A stretch of 64,000 nucleotides of DNA from Tritrichomonas musculus (GCA_039105265.1 JAPFFF010000002.1:2852001-2916000), one strand, 5' to 3'; positions 9,269-20,600 are shown, numbered from the stretch's first letter. Numbers and translations: made by a program. Notes: generated from the letters alone by a model not told the origin.

Positions 9269-11044
9269 ATGGATGAGAAGAATGATTATTATTTTAATAG
9301 ATGCCCAATCAAGATTTCATTTACTATCGAATATGATTTATTCAAAGCCACAAACAAAACAAAATACGTTCTGAAATTTGAAATTATTAAAAATTCAATT
9401 GCTGAAGTAATTAAAGAACCGAAAGATTGCGTAAATAAAATTGTCGAAAAAATTAAAGATATTAAACCGGATGATAATGAAATTTGCACATATCAAAGAA
9501 TGCACAGTGATGTTGCCAATAGATTAAAATATGGGATAGTTAATCTTGAATTAGATTTTGGTATTCCAAAATTATTTCGAATACTCCTTATTTCTAGTGA
9601 AAATGAAAACATTAAAGCAACATATACTTTTTCTATTGTTGATTTATTCTTACATTCATTTGACGAGAATTATTTAACTCAAGATGTGCTATTCGATGAT
9701 ATTCAAATTAAACCAGTTTCTTCTAATAATTATTCCAGTTCAATAATAATTAGACTAAAGCAAAAAATCAAATATCCAAAAACATCAAAAGATACAGAGC
9801 CCAAAACATATGTTACTCAAAAAGTTAGTAAATTTGTTAAAACAACAACATGCTATGACGTTACAGTCAATAGGCATGATTTTGGATGGATTAAATCATT
9901 ATTTTCAAAACCTTATACTCAACTTAAAGTGTGCGTTGATAAAAAACCAATTTATGAGTCTCCTATTTTTGTTAACGCATTATATTTCAAAATCGATTCT
10001 TTTAACATTTTAACAAGCAAATATATAGATAATAATGGCATTCCACTAGTTCAAGAATTTTGTTTAGTAGACTGGTCGCGCTCAGGTTATGTAATATCTA
10101 CACAAAAAATTATAAAACAAGAAAAAAATGATAAAGAAGCAACAGATCAGGATAACCAACCCAAAGATAAAAAGATTAAAAAGGATAAAGACAAGGGAAA
10201 AGATAAATATTTCTCAATTGAAAAACGCGATATATCAGAATATACTTTTGTTCAGTTACTATGCCAAAAAATTCGAATTCAAACAATCATTGCAATTGAT
10301 TTTTCATCTTCAAATCGGCCAGTTTTAATCAACAATGGCCTTCATTCAGGTGATAATCACACAAATCTTTATTTAGGTGCGATGAACAGTATATTTGATA
10401 CTCTTTCTGTATTTGATCAAAATAAATGCGTATCACTTTATGGACTTTGCGCCAAAATAAAAGGCGTTTTTCATGAATATTTTCCTATAACAAAAACAAA
10501 AGAAATAAAAGACAAAACTAATCCTAATAATAATAATACTGAAAGAGATAATAAATACTCATCAAAAGAAGATATGGAAGATGCTTACGATTATTATCGT
10601 AAAATGCTTCAATTTTGGGGACCTACAAAATTTTCAAGTTTTTTAAAACATGTTAAAGAAGAAGCTATCAATGCTAACAAAAGAGATAGGAACGTATTTA
10701 CCGTTTTAACAATCATAACTGATGGCTTAATTGTTGATTTACATGATATTGTAGGAACAATTTCATCAATGACTAATGATCCTATTTTCATTGTATTTGT
10801 GGGAATTGGAGAAGAAAAATCTGATCGTGGCTTTTTATCTCTAAAACAAATTGACGAGAATTTAAGTAAAATAAAATATAATTCTGACAGCAAGATTGAA
10901 ACGAATAATGATATAGTGAAGTTTGCTCACTTTAGAACTGAAAATTTAGTTGAGCCAAGCAGCTTTTCAAAAGATTTATTTAGTGATATTCCTGATGAAG
11001 TGGCACGTTTCATGAATCAAAAGAGAAATAATGACGAATTTTAG
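9269..11044 (+). CDS. Copine-family protein (C2-C2-vWA/copine)
   Basis: Copines are calcium-dependent phospholipid-binding proteins that recruit partners to membranes. The 591-residue product has two beta-rich regions consistent with C2A (about 15-135) and C2B (about 190-280). A charged Lys/Asp linker (about 285-315) follows, then the copine/vWA domain. The MIDAS-like DxSxS is intact in AIDFSSSN (Asp344), followed by LHSGDNHTNLYLGA, KCVSLYGLCAKI and VLTIITDGLIVD, all in family order. It lacks the exact SLH-type copine signature spacing but matches well overall. The start is the ATG at 9269, preceded by TTCATATTTAT, an initiator-like motif. There is no signal peptide or TM. It is about the usual size for copines (530-600 residues). 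Confidence 0.85.
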   Translation: MDEKNDYYFNRCPIKISFTIEYDLFKATNKTKYVLKFEIIKNSIAEVIKEPKDCVNKIVEKIKDIKPDDNEICTYQRMHSDVANRLKYGIVNLELDFGIPKLFRILLISSENENIKATYTFSIVDLFLHSFDENYLTQDVLFDDIQIKPVSSNNYSSSIIIRLKQKIKYPKTSKDTEPKTYVTQKVSKFVKTTTCYDVTVNRHDFGWIKSLFSKPYTQLKVCVDKKPIYESPIFVNALYFKIDSFNILTSKYIDNNGIPLVQEFCLVDWSRSGYVISTQKIIKQEKNDKEATDQDNQPKDKKIKKDKDKGKDKYFSIEKRDISEYTFVQLLCQKIRIQTIIAIDFSSSNRPVLINNGLHSGDNHTNLYLGAMNSIFDTLSVFDQNKCVSLYGLCAKIKGVFHEYFPITKTKEIKDKTNPNNNNTERDNKYSSKEDMEDAYDYYRKMLQFWGPTKFSSFLKHVKEEAINANKRDRNVFTVLTIITDGLIVDLHDIVGTISSMTNDPIFIVFVGIGEEKSDRGFLSLKQIDENLSKIKYNSDSKIETNNDIVKFAHFRTENLVEPSSFSKDLFSDIPDEVARFMNQKRNNDEF

Positions 11045-11414
11045 ATACAATTTCATAAATGTTTTTATTGCTTATAATTTTAGATGTTATTAAATTGTTT
11101 TTCTTATAGCACATTACCTTGTTTTTATTTAGGTGGCTATTTTTTGATAGATAATACATCAAATTCTTTTTTTTTCGTTTCCTCATACTTTATTATTTAT
11201 TTGTAAATAGTTTTTTTTACAACACGAATTTAAAGCATAGTTTTAGAAAACAATTTTATACAACTTAAAAGATATATAACTTCAAGATATTCAATGATTT
11301 TTTTTTTTTTTTTTTTTTTTTTATGATATTTACTTAAATAAACATTTAAACAATTGACATTTAATCATCATAAGAATACTTTGATGCTTTTTTCTCTTTC
11401 TTTCCATATTCTTA
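11045..11414. other. 3' intergenic region with long poly-T tract
   Basis: AT-rich spacer containing an uninterrupted run of about 24 T near 11298-11322. No gene is seen. The right edge abuts the inverted-repeat element. Confidence 0.5.
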
Positions 11415-12163
11415 AGGGAGCAGTTTCATTTTGAATTTTTATAACTTTTTCACAATTTTTGAATAGAAAATAAATTGAATTTTTTTCAATCAATAAAATA
11501 GATATATACATATTTTATATATTATTAGTTTTCATAAACATTAGAGAATATATATATATAAAGGCAAATCATAGAATTCATTAGACATGATGAATATTCT
11601 CTTAATTTTTTGACACTAGTATTTTTGAATAATTTTATTTTAAAAGCATCTCAATGAAAAATCAATAATTTACATAAATGCTTTCTCAACTTTTTTTATA
11701 TTATATTTATATTACATATAAATATAATATAAAAATATAAAAACCTATCATGCATTTAAGGTAAATCGAACGAATTACATCGTAATTAAGCGTTTTTACG
11801 GAATGATTTTTGTGATTTATGCATATTACATCATAGAGATAACTAAAAGTAATACAGTTTAAATACCTCAGTAGATGAATATTTTATAATTTGAGAAAAT
11901 GTTTACTAATTTTATTGTTTATTTAAAAAGATATGTCTAAAATAATAATCATCAAAATTATTGATGCCAAAAAATTAAATGAATATTCATCATGTCTAAT
12001 GAATTCTATGATTTACCTTTATATATATATTCTCTAATGTTTATGAAAACTAATAATATATAAAATATGTATATATCTATTTTATTGATTGAAAAAAATT
12101 CAATTTATTTCCTATTCAAAAATTGAGAAAAAGTTATGAAAATTCAAAATGAGACGGCTCCCT
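11415..12163. mobile_element. Long-arm inverted-repeat element (foldback/MITE-like)
   Basis: Two arms of about 185 bp, 11415-11599 and 11981-12163, are near-perfect reverse complements. They begin AGGGAGC and end GCTCCCT. The arms differ by a handful of substitutions, so the element is fairly young. The 380-bp centre has no ORF; it includes AT-rich palindromic sequence (about 11700-11745). I could not define a convincing target-site duplication: the flanks are TTCTTA on the left and CAATGA on the right. Long arms with a short unique centre resemble foldback or MULE-derived non-autonomous elements, but the class is not determined. The right end lies 43 bp upstream of the next ATG. Confidence 0.75.
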
Positions 12164-12206
12164 CAATGATTTGATATCTCTAACGAACTTCTATCAAATT
12201 GATTTC

Positions 12207-13745
12207 ATGAATGATAAAAAATCACCAAATCAGCAGGATGCATACGCAGAAAATCCTCAACCTTTTCCATCCAATGTTTTTACAAATAAACATACAAAAA
12301 AGGCAATTAATCTTCGGAATCGATATGAAATTTTGCTAGATAAAATTAATACGGAAATTCAGCGTCAAAACATACAATTTACTCAAAATGATTATGATAA
12401 TAGTGAAAAATCGGAAGAGGATCCTTCTCAACTTTATTCATCATCATTGTATGAAAAAAAAGAAAAACAAAAATATCTAAAAGAAGAAAATCAGGAGAAC
12501 ATACACAATAATAATAATATCGAAACAGGGAATAATCAAAAAGAGTCTATCGACGACTACATCCAAAAACTTCTTTTCGAATTAAGCCAATGGAATGAAA
12601 CGTGGGAAAAATGCATTTTAATGGCGACAAAAGTAATTAAATACCACACAATTTCAGCTCAAAATACGGATCAACAACGTACAATTCTAATCGATATTGT
12701 TCAACGGTTATGTGGATCAATAATTGCAGAAACGGAATGCATAGACACAAACAGTAATAATGTTAACTATAGCAAGTATCGTGAATTAGTTGAAAAAAGA
12801 AAAAAAGACAAAAAAAGACTTCATAATATGCAAAAAAGATGCGAAAAGCTTTTTGTTGAAGTTCAAAAAAATAGAGAAATGATCGAATTGATTTCTCAAA
12901 GTAGACAACATCAAACAAATTCCTCAAACGATGAAACATTAAGCAAAGACAACTTTTTAGAAACATTAATTGATAAACATCATCAGCAAAATATCGAAAA
13001 AAGAAAAAAAGAAGAGAGAATCACTGAATTAAAAATACATCAAAATAAAAACGAAGAGAAGTTTAATAATGAGATGAAACATTTACACAAAAAACATAAA
13101 AAGAATCATACAACAAATCAAAGTTTAGAATCAGAGCTTAGTGATTCAAATGATAATAACTTAAATCAATATACATACACAAATTCTAATTATAGTACTA
13201 GTGATTCAAAGCATTCTCACCATAAAAGTTCAAGTATTTCAAATGAGAAAAAAACACTTCCAAAAAGTTCTAATAATCCCAATGATTATTATTATAATAC
13301 GAGCAATTCTATTAAATATTACAACAATGATTCTGATTCTAATCATTATAATTACGAAGATAGCGATTCAGAACCAGATTCAATGCTTTATTCAAACTCA
13401 TATAACAAACCAAAATCTCATATAGAAAATAACAACACCAAAGATAATAAAAATTCTGATTCTCATGAAACTGATAGTATGAAATCAAATGAATCGAATA
13501 AAAACTATTCTCATAATTTGAAAAAAATGATATCAATTGTCAATGGTCTTGAAAAAAGTTGCGCCCAAATGCAAACAAATTTGAATAATCAGCTTCCAAA
13601 AAATGAAAAAAACATAAATGATCATTCATCAGTTTATTCAAATCAAAATCGCACCCAAATAAATGGTAATGAATTATCTTTAGATAGTCTCGAAAAAATT
13701 CATTTGTCGTTAGCTGAAGTCGAACGTAATTTTTCAACTTCTTGA
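12207..13745 (+). CDS. Asn/Lys/Ser-rich coiled-coil protein of unknown function
   Basis: I start at the ATG at 12207 (MNDKKSPNQQDAYAEN), giving 512 residues; the frame is open upstream to 12171 but without an ATG. Residues about 190-310 are highly charged with heptad-like spacing (RKKDKKRLHNMQKRCEKLF; KKEERITELKIHQNKNEEK), predicting a coiled coil. Residues about 315-440 are an Asn/Ser/Tyr/Asp-rich low-complexity stretch likely to be disordered. A second helical segment, which includes NGLEKSCAQMQTNLNNQL, lies near the C-terminus. No known domain, signal peptide or TM is seen. The whole 5' flank is the right arm of the adjacent inverted-repeat element, so its promoter may derive from it. A structural or cytoskeletal role is possible but unproven. 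Confidence 0.65.
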   Translation: MNDKKSPNQQDAYAENPQPFPSNVFTNKHTKKAINLRNRYEILLDKINTEIQRQNIQFTQNDYDNSEKSEEDPSQLYSSSLYEKKEKQKYLKEENQENIHNNNNIETGNNQKESIDDYIQKLLFELSQWNETWEKCILMATKVIKYHTISAQNTDQQRTILIDIVQRLCGSIIAETECIDTNSNNVNYSKYRELVEKRKKDKKRLHNMQKRCEKLFVEVQKNREMIELISQSRQHQTNSSNDETLSKDNFLETLIDKHHQQNIEKRKKEERITELKIHQNKNEEKFNNEMKHLHKKHKKNHTTNQSLESELSDSNDNNLNQYTYTNSNYSTSDSKHSHHKSSSISNEKKTLPKSSNNPNDYYYNTSNSIKYYNNDSDSNHYNYEDSDSEPDSMLYSNSYNKPKSHIENNNTKDNKNSDSHETDSMKSNESNKNYSHNLKKMISIVNGLEKSCAQMQTNLNNQLPKNEKNINDHSSVYSNQNRTQINGNELSLDSLEKIHLSLAEVERNFSTS

Positions 13746-14216
13746 TAAGATAAGAAAAAGAAGAAAAATATTTTGATTGCTTTTATGATTGAAAAGCATT
13801 AAACTTGTTTGTTTTATCATATAATTCATTCGAAAATAATCTATTGTATTGGACTATATTAAATACATTCTCGAGTAAAAATCCTACAATACGTTACCTA
13901 GAAAATTGTAGGATTTTAATTTTGACATTACTTATAACCCAGATTCTTCGCAATCATGGACTCCTTTTTTTTTTTGGGAGTAGCGTTTGATTTTATATTT
14001 AGGCTGAATTGGTATATTTTTATACCAATGATGCTCCCAGATAGATCAGTTTTAATAGGCTATTTATTTGGATGTGTGCTTTTTTATATGTTTGCTGAGT
14101 TGTCGAAATAATATGTTATTTTTTTTTTGTTATTTAATATTATTATTACTTATAAAATCTAATATCATTAATTTTCTTATAATGCTTTTTTACTAAATAA
14201 AGTATTTATCATCTTC
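13746..14216. other. Convergent spacer with two hairpins
   Basis: Two perfect inverted repeats are visible. AAAATCCTACAAT (13878-13890) pairs with 13905-13917 across a 14-nt loop. ATTGGTATA (14008-14016) pairs with 14021-14029 across a 4-nt loop. They lie between convergent 3' ends. They could be RNA 3' structures or remnants of a palindromic element. There is no convincing gene. Confidence 0.5.
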
Positions 14217-17200
14217 TTAAGAAGATTGTGCAATATTATCTGGGATCTTGAGGGAAATTCTTGGACATTTGTCAATCAAATTGTGCCCATCATCTTCCAG
14301 TAATGGCGATAAACTTATCATTTTGCCAGGAATCAATGGAAGTTTTATAACATCTTGATATATATTTGTGATCTTTCGATCTAAGAAATCTTTAAATGTG
14401 GAATTATAAAGATTCTGGCTTCCAATGGCCATTGATGTAATATTTAGTCCATATTTATTTTTGACTTCGTTGATAAACTGAGATACTGTCAAATCTCCCT
14501 CAATTATCCATTTATCCCAAGTATTGTAACTTACAACTTTATATTCTTTCCCTTCTGCATCTTTTTCAATGATATTTGTAGTTTCTTCAGGACTTGGAGT
14601 ATAAAAACTATATCGATTTAATCCCAGATTCATAAATAGGTTACGATAATCATCTATAGTCTTCTTTTGTTCGGCAATAGAGTGAACTTTATACATCTCA
14701 AGCGATACAAATCCACAAACAACAGCAGTTGTTGTTGCAAGTGCTGGAATGATATTACCTGCAATTTTCTTAATTTTCATCTCAGATTCAGTGGTTATGC
14801 CATAGTTTCTTGCCCGAAGATTTGCAGCAGCTGCAATGAACTCAATATGCCCATTAGTTGGATCATCTTTCTCGAATTTTTGAACTTTCATAAGATTTTC
14901 TGCTTTTCTGTATGGAGAAATTTCATTATAAATGGAATCGACTGTATCCACTTTTCCACTTTGACCTCCATTTGTTTTATTGGCTGCTGCGTTTTTATTT
15001 GCTGCCATTTCATTTTGTATTTTAATTGCTAATTGAGGAATACTTTGATATTGTTCATCAGATATTTCAATCCCATACATTTTTGCATAAAGTTTTGTAG
15101 CTGATCTAATGAAACTTTGCTGATATTCATCACTTCCATCATATTTAATAATTTTTGGGAAAAGATGGCTTCCAGTCCAAAATTTCTTTCCATCCTTACC
15201 TAAACTATCTTTCGGATGTTGCTTAATTAACTTATAAATTCTTATGTAAAAGAAATCAGAAAATTTCGAAAGTGCCATTGTAATGCAATCTTCATAAGAA
15301 GTTGGACGAGGCTTAGTAATTAATCTTTTGACAATCGCTAAGCGTGACATGGCAGCTGATTTTTCTGGAAAACTATCAAGGTATTTGTCATCTGTAATGA
15401 ATTCATTGATCTCTATTGGCTTTTTATTAAATAAATCATTAAATGCGTTGACAGCCCAATTGGTGCAATGAGCTATATTTGTTGGAAAATCATGTAGAGT
15501 GCAAATGGGAATTCTTTTACTTGGTTGGAAAGGAACTGAACTATATGAATTTGAAAGATGAGGAATAAAAATTTGAACACATCCTTTTGGTCCTTCTGTT
15601 GCACTTTCAAGAAGTGGTATTTCATAGTAGACGGCTTGATTATCGTTATATAAACGCGCGTTTCTGTTATCAACTGCATTGCAAATGCCACTAAGACTGC
15701 TATAAAAATCAGGTGTGAAAACTGTTTCGCTTTCCAAGCCAACTTGACATGTATATGCCTCAATATTAATATCTGGATTCATAATTTTAGCAGATTTTGA
15801 AGCAGATTCGGACTTATATTGGCCTTTGTCACTATCTCTGAATAAAAATTGCCTGCTTAAATTAGATACTTCAATCTTATCATAATCAGTAACATATATT
15901 TTGCCTTGTTGTTTGTCAGTGGAAATGCCCATCATGCTCCAATTTTTGAGAATTTCGCATCCAATTGCACCTGCTCCGACTATGAAATATTTTAATTTTG
16001 ACATTACTTCAAATTGTGCATCACCAAAAATAAGACGATAGGCATCATACCTGTCATTTTTAACTGTGGTATGGAATGACTTATCATTGACTGGCTGAAG
16101 GGCTTCAATATAAGCTAAAGTGAAAAATTTATTCATTGGTAAAAATTTACCTGTAACAGATTTAAGTACTTCTTGGCCAGCTATTCCTCCAAATACTGAA
16201 GCAACTGGAGAAATTACAGCATCTTCACGAACAAATTCGCGTATAAAATTCTCATCGATTTCTTTTACTATTTTAAATTCATCGTTAAATTTTTTAGCAT
16301 TGCTCAAAATATCTTGATTTATTTTATCATGATCTTCGATTGATGCCTTGTTATCTTCGATTGATTTAAATAAAGAAAAGAAGGAAATGATTACTTGTTG
16401 TTGGTTAGGTAATGATGTAAAGCCATCATCTTCATTTATAAAATGTGGGTCTTTTAATGATTCTGCTAGCTTTTTGAAATGAATAGTTTCTGGTTGAGTT
16501 ACTTTAATAGCATATCCAGAAATCAAATAATCATCGGAAATAGGTGATTCTGGAGTATAGTCAATTGAAAAGGAGCGATAAGTATCGAAATAAGCTTTAA
16601 ACTCTTTTTCATTTAATTCAGGCATTCCTTTAATTTTATTAAATTTAACCAAATCGCCAGTTGATAAACTGTGGTCATCTTCGCTATTGACAATAAATGT
16701 ACATTTATGAGTAGTTTCATCATATGAAACTGATTCAATCAAAAATGGAGATGGATCATCAAGATTGGGATCATTCACTATAAAATTATCGCCAAAATCA
16801 TTAAAAATGAATCCAAAAACTCCCCTTGTCATTACAAGAATAAATGCAATTGAATTTTCATGGCAAAATTCGGAAATTGAAAGGATTTGTGAATATGGCC
16901 TAGGAGTTGTGATGATAATGCAATCAAATTTAGAATCTTTGATAAGATCCTTAGTTAATTCTTTATCAAGCACTTGTATATTAGCCAGATCCCACAATTC
17001 GGATAATTTACTTTTTGAAGCAAAAGCACGATTTTGTCCAATTGAATCCTTATCAGCATAAAAATGTGAAGACAAATCATTTATAGTCATCTTCTCAGTA
17101 TCATGAAGTGTAATTGATTTTACACCAGATAAAATAATGTTTTTGGCGATTTCAAGACCAACTCCTCCTAAACCTGAAATTAAGACAGAAGAACTGGTTA

Positions 17201-17279
17201 TTTTTTCCATTGCTTTATTTCCTAATGTAAAAATTTGGCGATCAAATCGATTTGGATCATATTTAACATCATTAGACAT
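14217..17279 (-). CDS. Ubiquitin-activating enzyme E1
   Basis: E1 adenylates ubiquitin with ATP, captures it as a thioester and passes it to E2 enzymes in cytosol and nucleus. The ATG at 17277-17279 (MSNDVKYDPNRFDRQ) gives 1020 residues, close to the usual ~1050; the frame continues upstream to 17372, but that extension is hydrophobic and unlike the family. The inactive adenylation half carries SGLGGVGLEIAKN (about residue 45). The active half carries VGAGAIGCEILKN, YDKIEVSNLSRQFLF and the Cys-domain motif PICTLHDFP with catalytic Cys593. A ubiquitin-fold domain occupies about residues 920-1020. A Lys/Asn/Ala-rich insertion (ANKNAAANKTNGGQ) interrupts the second half of the Cys domain. It is divergent from the repeat-protein gene at 17665. 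Confidence 0.95.
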   Translation of the reverse strand: MSNDVKYDPNRFDRQIFTLGNKAMEKITSSSVLISGLGGVGLEIAKNIILSGVKSITLHDTEKMTINDLSSHFYADKDSIGQNRAFASKSKLSELWDLANIQVLDKELTKDLIKDSKFDCIIITTPRPYSQILSISEFCHENSIAFILVMTRGVFGFIFNDFGDNFIVNDPNLDDPSPFLIESVSYDETTHKCTFIVNSEDDHSLSTGDLVKFNKIKGMPELNEKEFKAYFDTYRSFSIDYTPESPISDDYLISGYAIKVTQPETIHFKKLAESLKDPHFINEDDGFTSLPNQQQVIISFFSLFKSIEDNKASIEDHDKINQDILSNAKKFNDEFKIVKEIDENFIREFVREDAVISPVASVFGGIAGQEVLKSVTGKFLPMNKFFTLAYIEALQPVNDKSFHTTVKNDRYDAYRLIFGDAQFEVMSKLKYFIVGAGAIGCEILKNWSMMGISTDKQQGKIYVTDYDKIEVSNLSRQFLFRDSDKGQYKSESASKSAKIMNPDINIEAYTCQVGLESETVFTPDFYSSLSGICNAVDNRNARLYNDNQAVYYEIPLLESATEGPKGCVQIFIPHLSNSYSSVPFQPSKRIPICTLHDFPTNIAHCTNWAVNAFNDLFNKKPIEINEFITDDKYLDSFPEKSAAMSRLAIVKRLITKPRPTSYEDCITMALSKFSDFFYIRIYKLIKQHPKDSLGKDGKKFWTGSHLFPKIIKYDGSDEYQQSFIRSATKLYAKMYGIEISDEQYQSIPQLAIKIQNEMAANKNAAANKTNGGQSGKVDTVDSIYNEISPYRKAENLMKVQKFEKDDPTNGHIEFIAAAANLRARNYGITTESEMKIKKIAGNIIPALATTTAVVCGFVSLEMYKVHSIAEQKKTIDDYRNLFMNLGLNRYSFYTPSPEETTNIIEKDAEGKEYKVVSYNTWDKWIIEGDLTVSQFINEVKNKYGLNITSMAIGSQNLYNSTFKDFLDRKITNIYQDVIKLPLIPGKMISLSPLLEDDGHNLIDKCPRISLKIPDNIAQSS

Positions 17280-17664
17280 TTTAGAAAATAAAAAAATTTT
17301 GACAAGAAGATTTATTGAAAATATTCTATGAGTTATAACAAACAAAAAAACTAATTCAAAAATATTGGTCATTTCACCAAATAGGTTTAAATTTCCGAAT
17401 TTTGTATTTTACGAAGCAATATTTTTGAAATAATTTTTGAAATAACGTCTTATTGCTCAAAGAGATAAGTATTTTTCATTGAAGTATAATTAAGTTAAAA
17501 TAACGTTTTTTATATAAAAAAATTGAAGCATTTCTTAACGTTTTATTTGAATTTTATTTTATGCAACGAGAAAAGTTTCAATAGTTCATCGTTATAGCTA
17601 AATATTAGCGTTTAACTTTCACCACTATTTAATTTTTCAGAAAAATTGAAATATAAACAAAAAA
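17280..17664. promoter_or_regulatory. Divergent promoter with repeated TAACGT cores
   Basis: This 385-bp gap drives the E1 gene (minus) and the repeat-protein gene (plus). TAACGT occurs on the plus strand at 17443-17448, 17501-17506 and 17536-17541, and the complementary CGTTA near 17591. TAACG is the core recognised by many Myb-type regulators, which are abundant in trichomonads. TTTCAGAAAAATTG near 17636 is a possible initiator for the plus gene. The functional role is inference. Confidence 0.4.
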
Positions 17665-20600
17665 ATGCTTTCCATTGAAGATGAAGATAATCCACTCGCA
17701 GCACTTATCAAAAAAGCTGATGAAGAAGGAATAAACGACAAAACTGATGATCCAATTATTGTATTTAACGAAGCAAATGATAAAGACGAAGATGAAAACG
17801 ACAACGGTCCAATTAATCTTTCAGTAAGACAACCATCTTTTTCACACCTTACAGTTGGTAATTTAGTTCCTAAGGGAGGAAACGAATCTATTACAACTGA
17901 CCCCATTAAAGAAAACGAAGATACGTTAAACCAAAATCATAAAAAAATATCGCGTAAAAAGTTAGATTCAGTTCATACTTCATCATATGCTAATATTCAT
18001 TTCACTTTTAATAACGATTCAACTCAAAGATTGAAATTAAATAATTCGAATAATGGTACTACGCCATCTGAAAATCGCAATAATGATAATTTGTCTCTCG
18101 GAAATAATAACAAACCGTCGTCATATGCCCATTTGAAAATTCCAATTGAACCAGGTTTAGAAAAAGAAGCACGGTCTTTGCTAAATCCAAACCCATCAGG
18201 ACATATCGAAAACTGCTCAAATCCAGTTCTTGTTATTACAGGAGATGATGACAAGCAAGACGAAGAGAATGATGAAGAAAATGTTCCAATTGGACTTTCA
18301 GTTCGCCAGCCATCATTCGCATCGCTTTGCAATCATATTATACCCAAAGGAGGTCTTGAATCAGGTGATATACCAGTTCTCATTGAAGAAGAGCCAGAAC
18401 AAAATAATAAAAGAAACGAAGAAGAAAACAGCGAAGATAACAATGTTGAGCAAATGCTTGGACTTCAAGTTCGTCAATCATCATATGCTAATCTCAAATT
18501 GAATGTCCCAACAAAAGAAGAAGAAATGCCTGAAATAATGAAACTTGCAATTAAAGAAGAAGAACCGCAAAATACCATAAACACGAATCAACAGACACAA
18601 AAAGCCAGCGAAGATACTTCAAATCCAATTATTGTTTTAACAGGCGATAACATAGCTGAAGCTGAAGAAAATGACGAGGAGAATGTTCCCATAGGTCTTT
18701 CAGTTCGACAACCTTCATTCGCGTCACTTTGCAACCATATTATTCCCAAGGGAGGGCTGGAATCTGGTGAAATGCCAATTGTCATTGAAGAAGAACCAGA
18801 ACAATCAAAAATAAATAATAAAAAAGTAGAAAGCAATAAAAAAGATGATGATACTGAGCAAGCGCTTGGACTTCAAGTTCGTCAATCATCATACGCAAAT
18901 CTCAAATTGAATGTTCCTACTAATGAAGAAGAAATACCAGATATAATGAAACTTGCTATTAAAGAAGAAAAATCACAAAATACTATAAACCCAAATTCAA
19001 ACTTAGATGAAGAAGAAAATCCGATTTTAGTTTTAACAGGAAACGATAACTCAAAGAATGAAGAAAATGACGATGAAAATGTTCCCATAGGTCTTTCAGT
19101 TCGACAACCTTCATTTGCTTCACTTTGCAATCATATCATCCCGAAAGGAGGATTAGAGTCCGGGGACATGCCAATTGTTATTGAAGAAGAAGCTCCTCCT
19201 GAAGAAAGCATTGATGGCGAAATTACAGATCAAAATACCAAACAAGAAGATGAATTACCAATGGTACTAAATGTTCGCCAATCATCTTATGCAAATCTTC
19301 ATTTTGGAAGCCAAACATTAAATACTACACCAACAATTGAACCAATTCCTGATGAAGAGGCAGAAGCCAACACAAAAAAAGCAGATACCAAAGAAATTAA
19401 TAATGAAGATGGCGATACTTATGGTGAAGATGCAATCATCGTTTTAACAAATGATAATGATACAAATGACGATGCTCCTATTGGCCTATCTGTAAGACAA
19501 CCTTCGTTTGCATCTCTTCATGGCAATGTTGTACCAAAAGGCGGATTTCAAAGCCTTGTTGCACCAATAACTGAAGAACCAAAAAATAATAACAGTGAAA
19601 AAATTGTTGAGGATAAAGAAATTAGTGATGTTGATATTGATGATTATTCTGATGATGCAGAGGAAAATAATAATGTAGATAACAATAACGACAATAAGAA
19701 GAACGTTGATATGAAAAACAAAATACTGAATTCGCTTTTATCGGCTAATAAAGAATGGTGGGAAGAGATTGGATATAAACCACCTGATAATCTCCGTAAC
19801 GCTTTCAAGAGAAATTGCTCAATGTTTCAAATGCCACCATCAAAGAACTTCATGATGAAGACGCTTGGATCAGATAGTGGCAGTTTTGCCAGCGGCAATT
19901 TGAATAAAAAAAGACAGCCAAGTCATTCTCTTTATCAAGGCGCAATGAATAATATTGAAGATCTTCTAAAAGATGATAAAGAAGAACCTCCTCCAAAAAA
20001 ACGTAGTAAAGGTTTGGACAAGAAAAATAGAGGCCCCTCTATATATAGAGTAAATAGTTATGGTAATAAAGGCGAACAAATTGAAGTTGAAATGCCACTT
20101 TTACAAGATATTGAAGATGAGGATGAAGAAAATGTAAGAGAGAATCCAATTGTTCAAACTAAAATTACAAAAGGCACTGATTATAAAAATAATGATGAAA
20201 ATGAAAGTCCTCAAAATATTGTTCGTGGTCCTTCTTTGTTAAGAGTGAGCAGTTTTGGAAATGCTTCAAAATTAAAAGTTGTCGAAATGCCTGATATATC
20301 AGAGAAAGACACATCAAATGCACAAAAATCAAGCGACCAAATAATCACTGAAAATAAACAATCAAACAAAATCATTAATTCAATTAATTCAAATAAAGAA
20401 CAAAGTCCTAAAGAGTCCAAAAAACCTTCAATTCAACGTGTGAGCAGCTTTGGAAACGCAAGCACACTCAAAATTGTCGAGATGCCATCAATTGATGATG
20501 ATAAGCAGAAAGACGAAAATTTAAATCAAATTCAGGAAAATGATAATGATCAAAATTATGATGGCTATGAAGAAGAGGAGGAAGAAGATGAGTCTGGCAT

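Noticed and set aside
11298-11322. Poly-T tract as a retrotransposon tail
   Set aside because: There is no adjacent ORF or target duplication; homopolymer A/T runs are common throughout this window.
17280-17372. N-terminal extension of E1 to the upstream ATG at 17372
   Set aside because: The extra 31 residues are hydrophobic and unlike a cytosolic/nuclear E1; the ATG at 17279 gives a family-typical start.
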